In this document: piece by piece, positions 1-8,334 of the stretch | How positions within the stretch are numbered: the stretch's first letter is position 1 | Layout of the letters: every line of letters begins with the position of its first letter | From: a virus | Direction: 5' to 3' (one strand) | Virus record (IMG/VR): IMGVR_UViG_3300009149_000038 | Location: 1-56,489 of that record | Length of the DNA: 56,489 bases | Position numbers and translations under genes: made by a program | Notes under the pieces: generated by a model | Databases searched by the model: none | Told to the model about the DNA's origin: nothing | The model's input: the letters and a program-made list of their open reading frames with translations, nothing else

Positions 1-1
1 C

Positions 2-349
2 TCTTCGAGTCATACTTATACTCCTACGACTAGAAGAAGATACATCCAGGCTACCTGGGGTACAAGTCCAGCTACTCTTGAATTATACATCGATTTAACC
101 AATTATGAGGTAGTTGGCAAACCATTTGAAGTGGATATTTTCGCACAACTTGGCTCTGGAGCTGGAATTTATGCAGATGCTTCAATCTACATCATTGATA
201 GTGCTAGCAATATTATTGATTCATATAACGCTTCTTCCGGTACAGCTGTTTACAGGAGGTTTACAGTTATTTGGCAGGGAGATATAGGGACTTCAGTACC
301 AACATGGTACGTTAAATCGCCTAATACTGGGGCAGCAACACAGCCTTAA
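2..349 (+). CDS. C-terminal part of a virion/tail-type protein (5' end outside window)
   Basis: The reading frame is open from the first bases of the window, so this is the 3' end of a longer gene. The GTG at 131 is an internal codon, not the start. The 115 visible residues are rich in Ser, Thr, Asn, Tyr and beta-forming residues, as in tail or baseplate proteins. The segment with ASIYIID and NIIDSY resembles the DASI/DSSI-type stretches in the other plus-strand structural genes (383-784 and 53869 onwards). No specific family is recognised. It is followed 33 bases later by the next plus-strand gene. Confidence 0.6.
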   Translation, partial: SSSHTYTPTTRRRYIQATWGTSPATLELYIDLTNYEVVGKPFEVDIFAQLGSGAGIYADASIYIIDSASNIIDSYNASSGTAVYRRFTVIWQGDIGTSVPTWYVKSPNTGAATQP

Positions 350-382
350 TGAAATATAGTTAAAAAATAAATAAAAAATATT

Positions 383-784
383 ATGGCAATTTTAATCCAA
401 AGAAATATTACAACCCCGCAGGGGTTTAGCACAAATCAAATCTACACCAGATTGGTTGTTACCAATAATTATCAGGGAAAGACTATTTTAGTTGAAACAA
501 AGAATTATATTTCTAAAGAAGCTTATCAATCTAATCCTTTGACAGGAGAAATCCCAGTCAGCAAAATACCAACTATGATAGAATATGAATATGATAGAGC
601 TATTAATGGTGTAGATTCATTGTTTTTTGCCCATGAAAAAACTATTGAAGCGATAAAAAGCAGGGGATATATTAAACAAATCTCAGTAGATCCCTCAACA
701 GGGGAAGAAACATCTGGATATGTTTTGGAAGATCCCTGGATAGTAGATTCTAGCATATCAATTATAGATATATCTATTGGATAA
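383..784 (+). CDS. Hypothetical virion-associated protein, 133 aa
   Basis: The ATG is preceded by an A/T-rich leader with no Shine-Dalgarno sequence. The protein has no signal peptide or membrane segment and ends in VDSSISIIDISIG, a Ser/Ile/Asp-rich tail like the D(A/S)SI repeats of the fibre-type proteins near the right end. It lies in a tight plus-strand run of structural-looking genes, 12 bases before the next start. I do not recognise a family; a tail or baseplate role is inferred only from position and composition. Confidence 0.55.
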   Translation: MAILIQRNITTPQGFSTNQIYTRLVVTNNYQGKTILVETKNYISKEAYQSNPLTGEIPVSKIPTMIEYEYDRAINGVDSLFFAHEKTIEAIKSRGYIKQISVDPSTGEETSGYVLEDPWIVDSSISIIDISIG

Positions 785-796
785 AAATTTAATATT

Positions 797-1609
797 ATGA
801 AAAAGTTTTTACAAGCAGTATGGAAATTCCTCAATAGCAGAATAGCTCTCTATATTGGTATAGTTGTGGTGGTTATTCTTTTTGCAGGGACATGTAGTCG
901 AAATGGAAATTTAAAGGAGGATCTTAAACTGAAAGATCAGAATATTTCAGCTTTAACTGATAGTATTAAAACAGTTAAACTTAAGAATGGGGATCTCCAA
1001 TCTTCAAGGGATTCTTATATGGCCACTGCTAAAGAACTTGCAGAATACAATAAGGAATTATCTAAAGACGTAAAAGCTCAAAAAGGAAAGGTTGTAACGC
1101 TTAATAAAATAGTCTTTAATCTAAAACAAGATACAGCTGATTTAAAAGAGTATATTAGAAATATGACTATAGCGGATCCTCCGGAGCAAGTTAATGATTC
1201 TACTTGGGATGTAAATTGGGCTTTAAATTTTGTTTATGATTCTACAAATTATGATTTTTACACTGGAAAAACTAGAGTTGGATTAAGAGGTCCATTTGAC
1301 TTGGAGAAAATATCCGTTATCGATGGGGGAACTACAATGCTATCGAGAGATTCTCAAATAGGTCTAATATGGGGTCAAAAATGGGAAGGTACTGGTAAGG
1401 ATAAGAGATTAAAAGTCTATGCTCAAACAGCTCATCCAGCATTTAGTACAAAATTATTAGAAGGAACCTATGTAGATTATCCAAAGAAAAAGCACTGGTT
1501 TACAGGATTTGGTGTCGGCCCTCAATTAGGAGTAGGGTATGATCCATTTGGACAAAAACCAGCCTTTTATATAGGGGTGGGGGTTCATTATAATATTTAT
1601 AGTTTTTAA
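797..1609 (+). CDS. Membrane-anchored coiled-coil protein with C-terminal beta-rich domain, 270 aa
   Basis: Residues about 16-32 form one hydrophobic membrane segment (ALYIGIVVVVILFAGTC). Residues about 36-120 are a charged, heptad-rich coiled coil, and the C-terminal third ends in an aromatic/Gly pattern (GFGVGPQLGVGYDPFG ... YIGVGVHYNIYSF) like the end of an outer-membrane-type beta domain. Such an anchored coiled coil with an envelope-type tail would fit a spanin-like or envelope-interacting role, but this is inference. It sits between two structural-type genes, 15 bases before the next start. Confidence 0.55.
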   Translation: MKKFLQAVWKFLNSRIALYIGIVVVVILFAGTCSRNGNLKEDLKLKDQNISALTDSIKTVKLKNGDLQSSRDSYMATAKELAEYNKELSKDVKAQKGKVVTLNKIVFNLKQDTADLKEYIRNMTIADPPEQVNDSTWDVNWALNFVYDSTNYDFYTGKTRVGLRGPFDLEKISVIDGGTTMLSRDSQIGLIWGQKWEGTGKDKRLKVYAQTAHPAFSTKLLEGTYVDYPKKKHWFTGFGVGPQLGVGYDPFGQKPAFYIGVGVHYNIYSF

Positions 1610-1623
1610 AATAAAAGGATAGA

Positions 1624-3396
1624 ATGGCTACAAACATCTCAAAATACGTACAATTAAATGACTTTCTGCTTTTAGAGTATGAGTTTAATAAGAGTGGGGA
1701 AGAGATTAATCTTTCAGGAATTAATTCTATTGTTGCTGAGACCACGCTGGGATCAAGACAATATTTTAATGAAGGCAGCCAAGGAATATTAAACAATGAT
1801 CTGAATTTAAACTCAGAACCTACAAATTCCAAAAGATCTTCCTGGTATGTCACAGATACGGATGATACTTCTGAATATTGGCAATTTTTTGATTCATCTA
1901 CTTTAATTTCTCAATCATCCTATCCATTCGATACAGTTAAAGTTCATATAATTTCTGGATATAATTTTGATGATGTTCCAGGATTTCTATTACAGGTAGG
2001 TGCGAAGGATGCTTCGACAGAGGATCTTGTGGATCTATCTAATTTTACATGGATTAATCAGGTCTTAGGCCCGGATGTATTAAAATTTTCATCGAATAGT
2101 TTATATCTTGCAAATAGGTTTTATGACAAATACGTAGAATTCAGAGTTCCATCAATTCAATCTCTTGGATCAAAAACAGGTAATATTGGAGCGGAATTGA
2201 ATATTGCTCAGCTTTCAGATGTTTATTTTACATATAGCACTATCACAGAAATAGATGGGGAAAGCTATCTTATAAGCGAAAAGATCTCTGTGCAGCTACC
2301 TGTAACTTCTCAAGCAGATAATTTCAATGCTTTTATAGCAGAATCAACTGGTGGAGATTTTATTGAATTTTACGGAACTTGGAACAATATAATTATTGGA
2401 GAATATATGGGGGATATAGAAAGTGGAAGAATTCCTCTCTATACTTCAAATAATCCAAATGATAATTTTGAGGATTTTGCAGATCAGTATGGCGCTGGTT
2501 CTGCTAAATGGGTTCTTATGCATGAATTATATGTTTATGAGCATATTCCAGGGGGGTCTATCCTAACCCAGCAATACGTGTTTACTCAGGAGAGTAATTT
2601 CAGCGATTCCAATTATTTTAGACCAGTTATCAAAAATGCTGATATTGCTTCATCCTATTCCATAGAATACATTTGTAGATTATCAAACCGAATGGATGGA
2701 ACTCAGATCATAAGAAAAGCATCGTTTGCATCTGCAGATCCTAAAAAATATGGAAGATATTTCAATAGATTAAACGTTGATAATTATATTCCTTATAAGG
2801 TTTTTAATAGGGTTGAAGGTGAAGCTTCTACAGAAGTAGTTATGACTGATAATAGGAAAACTAAATTCGTAAAGGTTTATTATGATTCTACTCAGGTATT
2901 ACTGGATATGAACAATAACGTTCTGCCGCAAGGAACTGGACCATTATTTCTTAAAAATGGAGATGGGACTTACAAATTTTCGTTTGATAAAATTGATCAG
3001 AATGCTAATGGAGAAAGGGTTAATGTAGATTTATCAGGCGCATTTAATTATGAGCTTCTTTTTGTATTAGATGATGATTCTAAAATATCAATCCCAGCGA
3101 CATTCTCAACAAATATGAATACAACTCTCGGGGAATTGGAATTTAAGATTCAAGACGAACAAACTATGAGATTATTACAACAAAATAATAATGCTTATTC
3201 TATAGTCATAAAAAATCCTGATGGGAGTCAATATACTTTTTATGAAGGAGTTTATTTTCCGTATTCCAACTACGATCAGGTAATATCTCAGTATTCAGCA
3301 TTATTTGATATAACTTCTTTACAAACTCAGATTGCATCTTTAGAGGCGGAAAACCAAGAATTAAAAGATGAAAATTCGTCTCTGAAATCTTCTTAA
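1624..3396 (+). CDS. Large beta-rich structural protein with C-terminal leucine-zipper coiled coil, 590 aa
   Basis: This is a long Ser/Asn/Tyr-rich protein typical of phage tail or decoration proteins. It ends in a clear heptad segment (residues about 565-588, LQTQIASLEAENQELKDE) that could oligomerise it. No enzymatic motif is visible. It is the last gene of the left plus-strand block and is followed immediately by a hairpin terminator at 3403-3427 shared with the convergent minus-strand block. A tail, baseplate or fibre role is inferred from composition and neighbours. Confidence 0.55.
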   Translation: MATNISKYVQLNDFLLLEYEFNKSGEEINLSGINSIVAETTLGSRQYFNEGSQGILNNDLNLNSEPTNSKRSSWYVTDTDDTSEYWQFFDSSTLISQSSYPFDTVKVHIISGYNFDDVPGFLLQVGAKDASTEDLVDLSNFTWINQVLGPDVLKFSSNSLYLANRFYDKYVEFRVPSIQSLGSKTGNIGAELNIAQLSDVYFTYSTITEIDGESYLISEKISVQLPVTSQADNFNAFIAESTGGDFIEFYGTWNNIIIGEYMGDIESGRIPLYTSNNPNDNFEDFADQYGAGSAKWVLMHELYVYEHIPGGSILTQQYVFTQESNFSDSNYFRPVIKNADIASSYSIEYICRLSNRMDGTQIIRKASFASADPKKYGRYFNRLNVDNYIPYKVFNRVEGEASTEVVMTDNRKTKFVKVYYDSTQVLLDMNNNVLPQGTGPLFLKNGDGTYKFSFDKIDQNANGERVNVDLSGAFNYELLFVLDDDSKISIPATFSTNMNTTLGELEFKIQDEQTMRLLQQNNNAYSIVIKNPDGSQYTFYEGVYFPYSNYDQVISQYSALFDITSLQTQIASLEAENQELKDENSSLKSS

Positions 3397-3402
3397 ATCA
3401 AA

Positions 3403-3432
3403 AAGGCTTATCAAAATGATAAGCCTTTCTTT
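3403..3432. terminator. Bidirectional intrinsic terminator between convergent blocks
   Basis: A perfect 10-bp stem, AAGGCTTATC / GATAAGCCTT, with a 5-base loop. It is followed by TTCTTTA on the plus strand and preceded by an A-rich run that gives U-rich RNA on the minus strand. It lies between the convergent genes ending at 3396 (plus) and 3467 (minus). Confidence 0.8.
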
Positions 3433-3466
3433 ATTCGATAGTAAACTATCTCATAGAAGGGTATTT

Positions 3467-3961
3467 TTATGCCCCGAATATCCATCCCCATACAGTTGAT
3501 AGAATAGGCCATTTTAAAAGAATGAAAGCTAAAATTCCAACCATCAGGGTCCGTGTTATAACCCATTTTAAAGAAAACCTTTTGAATCCAAAACGATAAA
3601 CAATTCCATAACTTAATGTGGGTTCACCCTCCTCATCATAAAATTGATTGAATTCGGGAATTATATAATCTGCAAATCCCAGATCATTATCTAAATATTG
3701 ATGCACTGGGGTTAGCGATTCTATTAATCTTAACCTTCTGATATCATCAGGCAAGGCCGAATCTTCTGGGGGTAACGTTACTGTTACATAGAGAATATAG
3801 AAAAAATTATGGCTAAGCTTATATTGAATAAACTTTGAATTTGGATTAGACCTTTCTTCCTGGATAGTCTTAATCCATTTATTATAAGCCTTGAAATCTT
3901 TTATGACTCCAACTAGTGCTAAACCTTTTCTTTGTTTCTTGTGTTTTTTAGTCTTCTTCAT
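3467..3961 (-). CDS. Hypothetical protein with C-terminal membrane helix, 164 aa
   Basis: The N-terminus is very basic (MKKTKKHKKQRKG). The body is soluble and acidic, and residues about 136-162 form a hydrophobic segment (TRTLMVGILAFILLKWPI), so it is probably a tail-anchored membrane protein. It overlaps the 3' end of the upstream sigma-factor gene by 14 bases, implying translational coupling. It is the last gene of the minus-strand block before the shared terminator. No family is recognised. Confidence 0.6.
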   Translation of the reverse strand: MKKTKKHKKQRKGLALVGVIKDFKAYNKWIKTIQEERSNPNSKFIQYKLSHNFFYILYVTVTLPPEDSALPDDIRRLRLIESLTPVHQYLDNDLGFADYIIPEFNQFYDEEGEPTLSYGIVYRFGFKRFSLKWVITRTLMVGILAFILLKWPILSTVWGWIFGA

Positions 3962-4571
3962 AATAGGCTTCTAACAAATCTGGGTGTTTTTCCTTCATTG
4001 ATTTTGCTATATCTTTTCTCGCTTTTCTTAAACGAGTTTTTACTGTTGAAAGATTCCAATCTAAATCCTCCGCAATATCTTGGAGTCTTTTTTGATTAAC
4101 TTCTCTTTCAATCATAACGGTCCTATATGGTTCTTCGAGCTCCTCGATTTCTTCAATAGTTTTATCATATAATACAGTTGTTAATTCATCCCCGGAAGGA
4201 CCAATAACTTCTATATCCATGGTAAAAATAGGACTATAGGATTTGAGAACTCTGGAATGGTTCTCTGTTAGCTTCTCGTGAGAGAGGTTCCTACTCTTTG
4301 TTCTTAATTGGCCAAGCGATTCGTTTTTTGCGATTGCATAAACCCAAGTTGAAAAGTTGTACTTCGGATTATACTGGTCTAATTTTTCCCACACTGCAAT
4401 AAATGTCTTGGAAATTATCTCTTGACAGAGATCCATGTCCTTGACATATTTATAAGTATAGGAAATTAAACCTGGCTTGAGCCTGTTAATTAATGTTCTA
4501 AATGTGGTGTTGTCCCTCTTTTCTAAAAATTCCAAAGCTACTGCTTGGATACTATTCTCTTTCTTTTGCAT
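3948..4571 (-). CDS. ECF-like sigma-70 family RNA polymerase sigma factor
   Basis: The protein is 207 aa, the usual size for ECF sigma factors. Region 2 is visible at about residues 30-95 (QEIISKTFIAVWEKLDQYNP, then FSTWVYAIAKNESLGQLR), corresponding to the core-binding and -10 recognition helices. Region 4 is visible at about 140-195 with a helix-turn-helix (RLQDIAEDLDWNLSTVKTRL). It would redirect host RNA polymerase to phage promoters. It is distinct from the gp55-type factor at 14332-14679. Other sigma-70-like phage regulators are possible, but the two-region architecture is clear. Confidence 0.85.
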   Translation of the reverse strand: MQKKENSIQAVALEFLEKRDNTTFRTLINRLKPGLISYTYKYVKDMDLCQEIISKTFIAVWEKLDQYNPKYNFSTWVYAIAKNESLGQLRTKSRNLSHEKLTENHSRVLKSYSPIFTMDIEVIGPSGDELTTVLYDKTIEEIEELEEPYRTVMIEREVNQKRLQDIAEDLDWNLSTVKTRLRKARKDIAKSMKEKHPDLLEAYYEED

Positions 4572-4614
4572 ACATTATTCCTCTTATTTCTAAAAAAGTG
4601 AAAGTTGTTGAGGA

Positions 4615-4977
4615 TTAGTCCTCAACAACTTGTTCTACGTAATCAGTTACATGACCCATCAAAGGAGCTACGTCCTGATATGGGAAATTACCCAATACAT
4701 TAACCACCTGGTTAAGTTGATTATGATCCATTGATTCAACATTCACTGCTTGCATAATCTGAGCAATTTGATTGAAGGGATATTTTCCGATTGCTTTAAG
4801 GACTGCGTCCTTAAATTCAGGTTTTGCCTTGTAACGAGGTACATAAGAATCTTGTTCGATCGGTTGGTTCGGATCTAACGCTTGAGCCTCTTGAGCCTCT
4901 TGAGCCTCTTGAGCCTCTTGAGCTACATTTACTTCCTCTACAACTTGTTCCTGAACTTTAGCCGTTTTTTCTGCCAT
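4615..4977 (-). CDS. Small acidic hypothetical protein with EAQ repeats, 120 aa
   Basis: The N-terminal third is a low-complexity acidic stretch containing about five EAQ units (residues about 22-35) encoded by near-perfect 9-base repeats. The rest is a compact helical domain (FKDAVLKAIGKYPFNQIAQI). No enzymatic motif. A 125-base leader lies upstream and contains a weak early-type promoter (5061-5090). The gene stands alone between the sigma factor and the 85-aa gene. Function unknown; an abundant small virion or nucleoid-type protein is one possibility. Confidence 0.55.
   Translation of the reverse strand: MAEKTAKVQEQVVEEVNVAQEAQEAQEAQEAQALDPNQPIEQDSYVPRYKAKPEFKDAVLKAIGKYPFNQIAQIMQAVNVESMDHNQLNQVVNVLGNFPYQDVAPLMGHVTDYVEQVVED
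4881..4922. repeat. 9-bp tandem repeat (about 4.6 copies) inside a coding region
   Basis: The unit CTTGAGCCT is repeated head to tail with no mismatches. It encodes the EAQ repeats of the 120-aa protein and is in frame, so copy-number changes would lengthen or shorten the protein without a frameshift. Confidence 0.85.
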
Positions 4978-5060
4978 AATTTTTCGTTTTTAAATTTTAT
5001 TTGTCTAATCTTTATTATATGGAATCTATATATTATAGATATTAATTTTGATAAGTTTTA

Positions 5061-5090
5061 TGCAATATAAGGTAAAAACCTCGTTAATTT
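5061..5090 (-). promoter_or_regulatory. Weak candidate early promoter for the 4615-4977 gene
   Basis: The minus strand carries TTATATTGC (5062-5070), matching the -7 element of the strong early promoters of this phage. The matching upstream position (5088-5090) reads AAA rather than TTG, so the call is weak. It would give a leader of about 80 bases. Confidence 0.35.
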
Positions 5091-5102
5091 TTCCAAAAAA
5101 AG

Positions 5103-5360
5103 TTAATCATTGGTTAATCTTTCTTCCCATCCTATATTCTTATGCCATCCGATCCACTCCTGGAGATCTTTCTTGATTATGCAATCATCGTGCATAACGA
5201 CTCCTGATTTTGTTCTGTATTCTACACAATTAATAAACCATCCATCCGGATCATTAGTGCAAAAAATAACACTATGCGGGGATTTCTTCTTTTTCATCCG
5301 CATAATTTCTTTATATGCGGAAAATCCAGAAATGTTTTTAACTTCTTTCTTTTTTGCCAT
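5103..5360 (-). CDS. Hypothetical protein, 85 aa
   Basis: A small basic protein beginning MAKKKEVKNISGFSAYKEIM. It has two Cys (FCTNDPDG..., NCVEYRTK) but no clear zinc motif. Its start codon lies at the end of the dTMP kinase gene (shared base 5360), indicating an operon with translational coupling. No family is recognised. Confidence 0.55.
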   Translation of the reverse strand: MAKKKEVKNISGFSAYKEIMRMKKKKSPHSVIFCTNDPDGWFINCVEYRTKSGVVMHDDCIIKKDLQEWIGWHKNIGWEERLTND

Positions 5361-6076
5361 TATATAGGGTTTGCTAAAACCTGGTCTAAAGAAGATCTAT
5401 ATCTTTCGAAAAGATTTTCCGGAGATAATACATGCCATCCAGTTTCTCCCCCCATATCTCCTGATCTGATAGCACAAGATACGATTTTATAATTGGTAGC
5501 ACCAACCAATCCAAGGTAATTATCTCTTACCCTACTTTGAAAATCCAAATCAGCTTCATGTATATCCTGTTTCCCTTTTAGATAATCTCGATCGGATCCT
5601 TCTCTTTTACTTTCCAATCTCTCCTTTACTACATCCATCGGGACATCAAAAAATAAAGATAAATCCGGATATGGAAGTCTTAAAAACCCAAATTCAAATT
5701 GATGAATCCAGTTTTTAATTTTTTCACTTTCCTTTCCTTCGAGTTTGGCCCCTTGATATCCGAGATTGGAAAAAACATAACGATCTAAAAGAACCACGTC
5801 ATTTTCTGCTAATGCTTTTTTCAATTCTGGTAAAAACATAAAGCGATCCATTGCGTAGATATTTGCTACGAAATATGGATCTACTTCATCTACATTTCCA
5901 AATTCTCCTCTAAGAAATGCTGAGATTACGTCACTGAATTCATTATGACCATACATTGGAAAATGGAAAAATTCGTATTTTAGGGAGTTTAAATTGAAGT
6001 AGTTCTTGACTTTTTCGACCTGGGTGCTCTTACCTGCCCCATCTCCCCCTTCTAAACATATTAATTTTCCTGCCAT
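5360..6076 (-). CDS. tmk: Thymidylate (dTMP) kinase
   Basis: This 238-aa protein should phosphorylate dTMP to dTDP for phage DNA synthesis. The P-loop is at residues 10-18 (GGDGAGKST). The DR(Y/H) signature is at about residue 98 (DRYVFSNLGYQGAK), followed by the lid region with Arg/Lys (RLESKREGSDRDYL). The size is close to usual family members. Its start overlaps the end of the upstream homing-endonuclease-like gene by 16 bases, and its end touches the 85-aa gene. Confidence 0.9.
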   Translation of the reverse strand: MAGKLICLEGGDGAGKSTQVEKVKNYFNLNSLKYEFFHFPMYGHNEFSDVISAFLRGEFGNVDEVDPYFVANIYAMDRFMFLPELKKALAENDVVLLDRYVFSNLGYQGAKLEGKESEKIKNWIHQFEFGFLRLPYPDLSLFFDVPMDVVKERLESKREGSDRDYLKGKQDIHEADLDFQSRVRDNYLGLVGATNYKIVSCAIRSGDMGGETGWHVLSPENLFERYRSSLDQVLANPI

Positions 6077-6951
6077 TCCTTGTATTTTTTCTGGTACCTA
6101 TTTATTAGCTTTATTTTATTAGAGATTATTAATTCTTTTATCTCAAAATCAGATAAAAGTTTTGACGGATCTATTAATTTATAAATCATCAGGTTTTTAC
6201 TGCAAAATCTTTCCGCTGCCAATGATTTTAATATAACTTCTGATGATGAATGAAGACTTTTTGGTTTTATTTCCACCAAATACTTTTCATTAATAATAAA
6301 GTCTGCATAGTATGTTCTCGGGTTCAAATTCTTATCCAAATAGGATATTCCGTAATTCTGTTTTTCTGCAGATTCCCACTTAAACCCGAATCTTTCTATA
6401 ACATTTATCATATATGATAATTCATGAAAGCTCCGGAAGTACCATCCATTATACCATCCGGACCATCCATTACCGGATCCTATCGGGGAAGGTCTTCCAT
6501 ACATTGGGTTATTCGTTCCTCTTGTATTTTGGGAGATTCTTTTCTTTAGGGCTGGGGCTCGATCCCCATATATTTCTTCAAAGGTTTTTCCCTTTAGATT
6601 TTTGTTCCATTCTACTAGTCCCTCAGTATGCTCAATATTACCATACATAGGATTATTTTTTCCTCTGGAAGATTTTGATTGGGATTTTTTAATTTTTTCT
6701 TCCTGTTCCTTTGTATAAAAATCCGAGTATTTTTTTCCCTTCATTTTATCTTTAGCTGCTTCACCAGCCTTAAAATATTGCAATTCCCTTCTACATTTTA
6801 AACATAAATCTCTTCCATATTTGGATAATCCGGAAATGTAAGATGTATATTTTGGGAAAGTATGGGATTCATTGCATTTATCACATATAATGGAAACCGT
6901 TTGTCTTATTTTGGGGTTTCCCCCATTATATAGAATTTTGCTTGTTCTCAT
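6061..6951 (-). CDS. Putative homing endonuclease: zinc finger + NUMOD3 repeats + PD-(D/E)XK-like nuclease
   Basis: Residues about 22-57 hold two CxxC pairs (CDKC ... CLKC), a probable zinc finger. Residues about 95-155 carry two NUMOD3-type repeats (RGKNNPMYGN and RGTNNPMYGRPSP), DNA-binding modules of mobile endonucleases. The C-terminal part has ADFIINEKYLVEIKPK, the D-x(n)-E-x-K arrangement of PD-(D/E)XK nucleases, preceded by SFHELSYM. It is probably a free-standing mobile endonuclease inserted before tmk, whose start it overlaps by 16 bases. The nuclease class is inferred from the motif, not from a search. Confidence 0.7.
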   Translation of the reverse strand: MRTSKILYNGGNPKIRQTVSIICDKCNESHTFPKYTSYISGLSKYGRDLCLKCRRELQYFKAGEAAKDKMKGKKYSDFYTKEQEEKIKKSQSKSSRGKNNPMYGNIEHTEGLVEWNKNLKGKTFEEIYGDRAPALKKRISQNTRGTNNPMYGRPSPIGSGNGWSGWYNGWYFRSFHELSYMINVIERFGFKWESAEKQNYGISYLDKNLNPRTYYADFIINEKYLVEIKPKSLHSSSEVILKSLAAERFCSKNLMIYKLIDPSKLLSDFEIKELIISNKIKLINRYQKKYKEWQEN

Positions 6952-7008
6952 GGATTATATATCCAAATTATAATCCGGATATTTCGATTCCCTTTAGAAC
7001 AATTATAC

Positions 7009-7323
7009 CTATTTACGTTTGGAAAGTTTTAAAATAATTGTTAAAAAGTGATTAAGGAGAAATCCTACACCTAATATGCTAGTAAATTTCCAATCTGTTG
7101 AAAATATAGCTTTGAGCCCGAATCCATAAATCAGTGAGGTTGATAGAACTCCAAAGATTTTATATCCTTCGTTTATGAAAAATTGTTTATAAGTCATCCC
7201 AGTTTGATTGACCACTTCTTTATTAGGTTCATAATATGGTTTTGGGGGTAGTGGGGGACTTGGAATTGGTTTCCCACTTCTTACTGCTGACAATCTTTCT
7301 TCTAATGAGTTATGACTTATCAT
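7009..7323 (-). CDS. Small two-helix membrane protein, 104 aa
   Basis: The N-terminal half is soluble and proline-rich (PIPSPPLPPKPYYEP). Residues about 55-75 and 80-98 form two hydrophobic segments (IFGVLSTSLIYGFGLKAIF and SILGVGFLLNHFLTIIL). The start directly abuts the stop of the upstream Lys/Glu-rich gene. No family recognised; it could be a phage-induced inner-membrane protein, but a holin role cannot be supported from sequence alone. Confidence 0.55.
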   Translation of the reverse strand: MISHNSLEERLSAVRSGKPIPSPPLPPKPYYEPNKEVVNQTGMTYKQFFINEGYKIFGVLSTSLIYGFGLKAIFSTDWKFTSILGVGFLLNHFLTIILKLSKRK

Positions 7324-7806
7324 TTATTTAATAGTATCTTCTTTCTTCTTAGGTTTCTCCTCCTCGTCCTCAGCAGTTTTTACCTTTCCTGAAATATTAG
7401 ACTTTTTTGGTTTTTCCCCTCCTGTAGATTTTTCAGCTTTCTTTTCTCCTGCTGGCTTATTTCCTTCAACCTCTGCTTGAGTTTGCGCTGTATCTTTCTT
7501 TTCTTTTTTAGCACCTTCGTTGTCAGAAGTTTTGACCTCGCCAAACATACCTGGCTTGAAGTCATTAACAGATTTAAGATTCGTTTGAAGATCATATCCT
7601 GGTTCGAACTTGGATCCTCCCATATTGATTTCGACTTTTACCTCGGTCTTACCTTTTTCATATTCTCTCTTTAGCCAATCAAAAGATTTTTTGTTTTCAT
7701 CAGGAATAAGAATCCCGTCTTTTTGATTTGGTGCTAAATTTCCTTCTTGAGCATTTTCTTCAAGTTTTTCGAGGTATTCGTGTATGTTAAAAGATCCAGC
7801 TTTCAT
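7324..7806 (-). CDS. Lys/Glu-rich protein with disordered tail, 160 aa
   Basis: The N-terminal 90 residues look ordered (EYLEKLEENAQEGNLAPNQK); the C-terminal 70 are almost entirely Lys, Glu, Ala, Thr and Gly and are likely disordered. A GATATATA late-type element sits 21 bases upstream of the start (7827-7834), so it is probably expressed late with the virion genes around it. Function unknown. Confidence 0.5.
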   Translation of the reverse strand: MKAGSFNIHEYLEKLEENAQEGNLAPNQKDGILIPDENKKSFDWLKREYEKGKTEVKVEINMGGSKFEPGYDLQTNLKSVNDFKPGMFGEVKTSDNEGAKKEKKDTAQTQAEVEGNKPAGEKKAEKSTGGEKPKKSNISGKVKTAEDEEEKPKKKEDTIK

Positions 7807-7820
7807 AATTTGATATTTGT

Positions 7821-8273
7821 TTATTTTATATATCCATTTTTTATAATTAACATTTCATTCAAAGATTCAGGAACTAATTTAGATGTGGAATTCTCAAAAA
7901 TGTTTTCTCCCGGTTTTGGCATTCTAACTAAAACCCATTTTTTGGTTATGGGGTTTTTCTTACAGTATTTCGGAAGAAGTCCAGGCATTTTCCAATTTCC
8001 ATATAATTGATTGGTCCAATATCCTCTAGAAGCTCTTAATTTTCCTGATTCTGGTTTCCAATCGCTAGGATATCTTTCATCAGAAGTTTCTCTAAAGTCC
8101 TCTTCTGAATATCCTTTCAAATCATAAATAAAACGTTGTATTTCAGTTAGTCCGGCCCCTTCCTCTCCTTTGCTTCCGATGAATTCAAGTACTTTCCAGG
8201 CCTTAGTTTCCTGTTTTTTTCCATATCCCAATCCCATGGATTTCATTGGATCCTTTCCTCTTTCGAAATTCAT
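7821..8273 (-). CDS. NFERG-module small protein, 150 aa
   Basis: It begins MNFERGKDPMKSMGLGYG, the same module found at residues about 11-26 of the 8726-9211 protein and twice in the 9201-10034 protein. After the module comes a domain of unknown fold with WKVLEFIG and a C-terminal region ending in a basic segment. A late-type GATATATA box lies 20 bases upstream (8293-8300). The module starts at the initiator Met with no leader peptide, unlike its relatives. Probably virion-associated (inference). Confidence 0.6.
   Translation of the reverse strand: MNFERGKDPMKSMGLGYGKKQETKAWKVLEFIGSKGEEGAGLTEIQRFIYDLKGYSEEDFRETSDERYPSDWKPESGKLRASRGYWTNQLYGNWKMPGLLPKYCKKNPITKKWVLVRMPKPGENIFENSTSKLVPESLNEMLIIKNGYIK
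7827..7834 (-). promoter_or_regulatory. Candidate late promoter (GATATATA)
   Basis: GATATATA on the minus strand, 21 bases upstream of the start at 7806. Same type and spacing as the GATAAATA boxes elsewhere. Confidence 0.45.
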
Positions 8274-8292
8274 ATACAGATGTTAATTTATC

Positions 8293-8300
8293 TATATATC
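8293..8300 (-). promoter_or_regulatory. Candidate late promoter (GATATATA)
   Basis: GATATATA on the minus strand, 20 bases upstream of the start at 8273, just after the tmRNA terminator. This is where a new promoter would be needed. Confidence 0.5.
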
Positions 8301-8302
8301 AC

Positions 8303-8333
8303 AAAAAAAAGGCATCCACTTTCGCAGGATGCC
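8303..8333 (-). terminator. Intrinsic terminator of the tmRNA gene
   Basis: On the minus strand, GGCATCC ... GGATGCC forms a perfect 7-bp stem with a GAAA-containing loop, followed by eight T residues (complement of 8303-8310). It ends the tmRNA transcription unit. Confidence 0.85.
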
Positions 8334-8334
8334 C

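Noticed and set aside
131-349. A separate 72-aa gene starting at 131
   Set aside because: The same frame is open from base 2, so this is the end of a longer gene that begins before the window.
4882-5070. Plus-strand Leu/Ser-rich hydrophobic frame resembling a membrane protein
   Set aside because: It is antisense to the 9-bp EAQ repeats, which explain its LLSLLSLLS composition.
6956-6963. GATATATA box as a late promoter of the homing-endonuclease-like gene
   Set aside because: It lies only 5 bases before the start codon, too close to act as a -10 element for that gene. The box at 19791-19798 before the gp15-like gene is rejected for the same reason.
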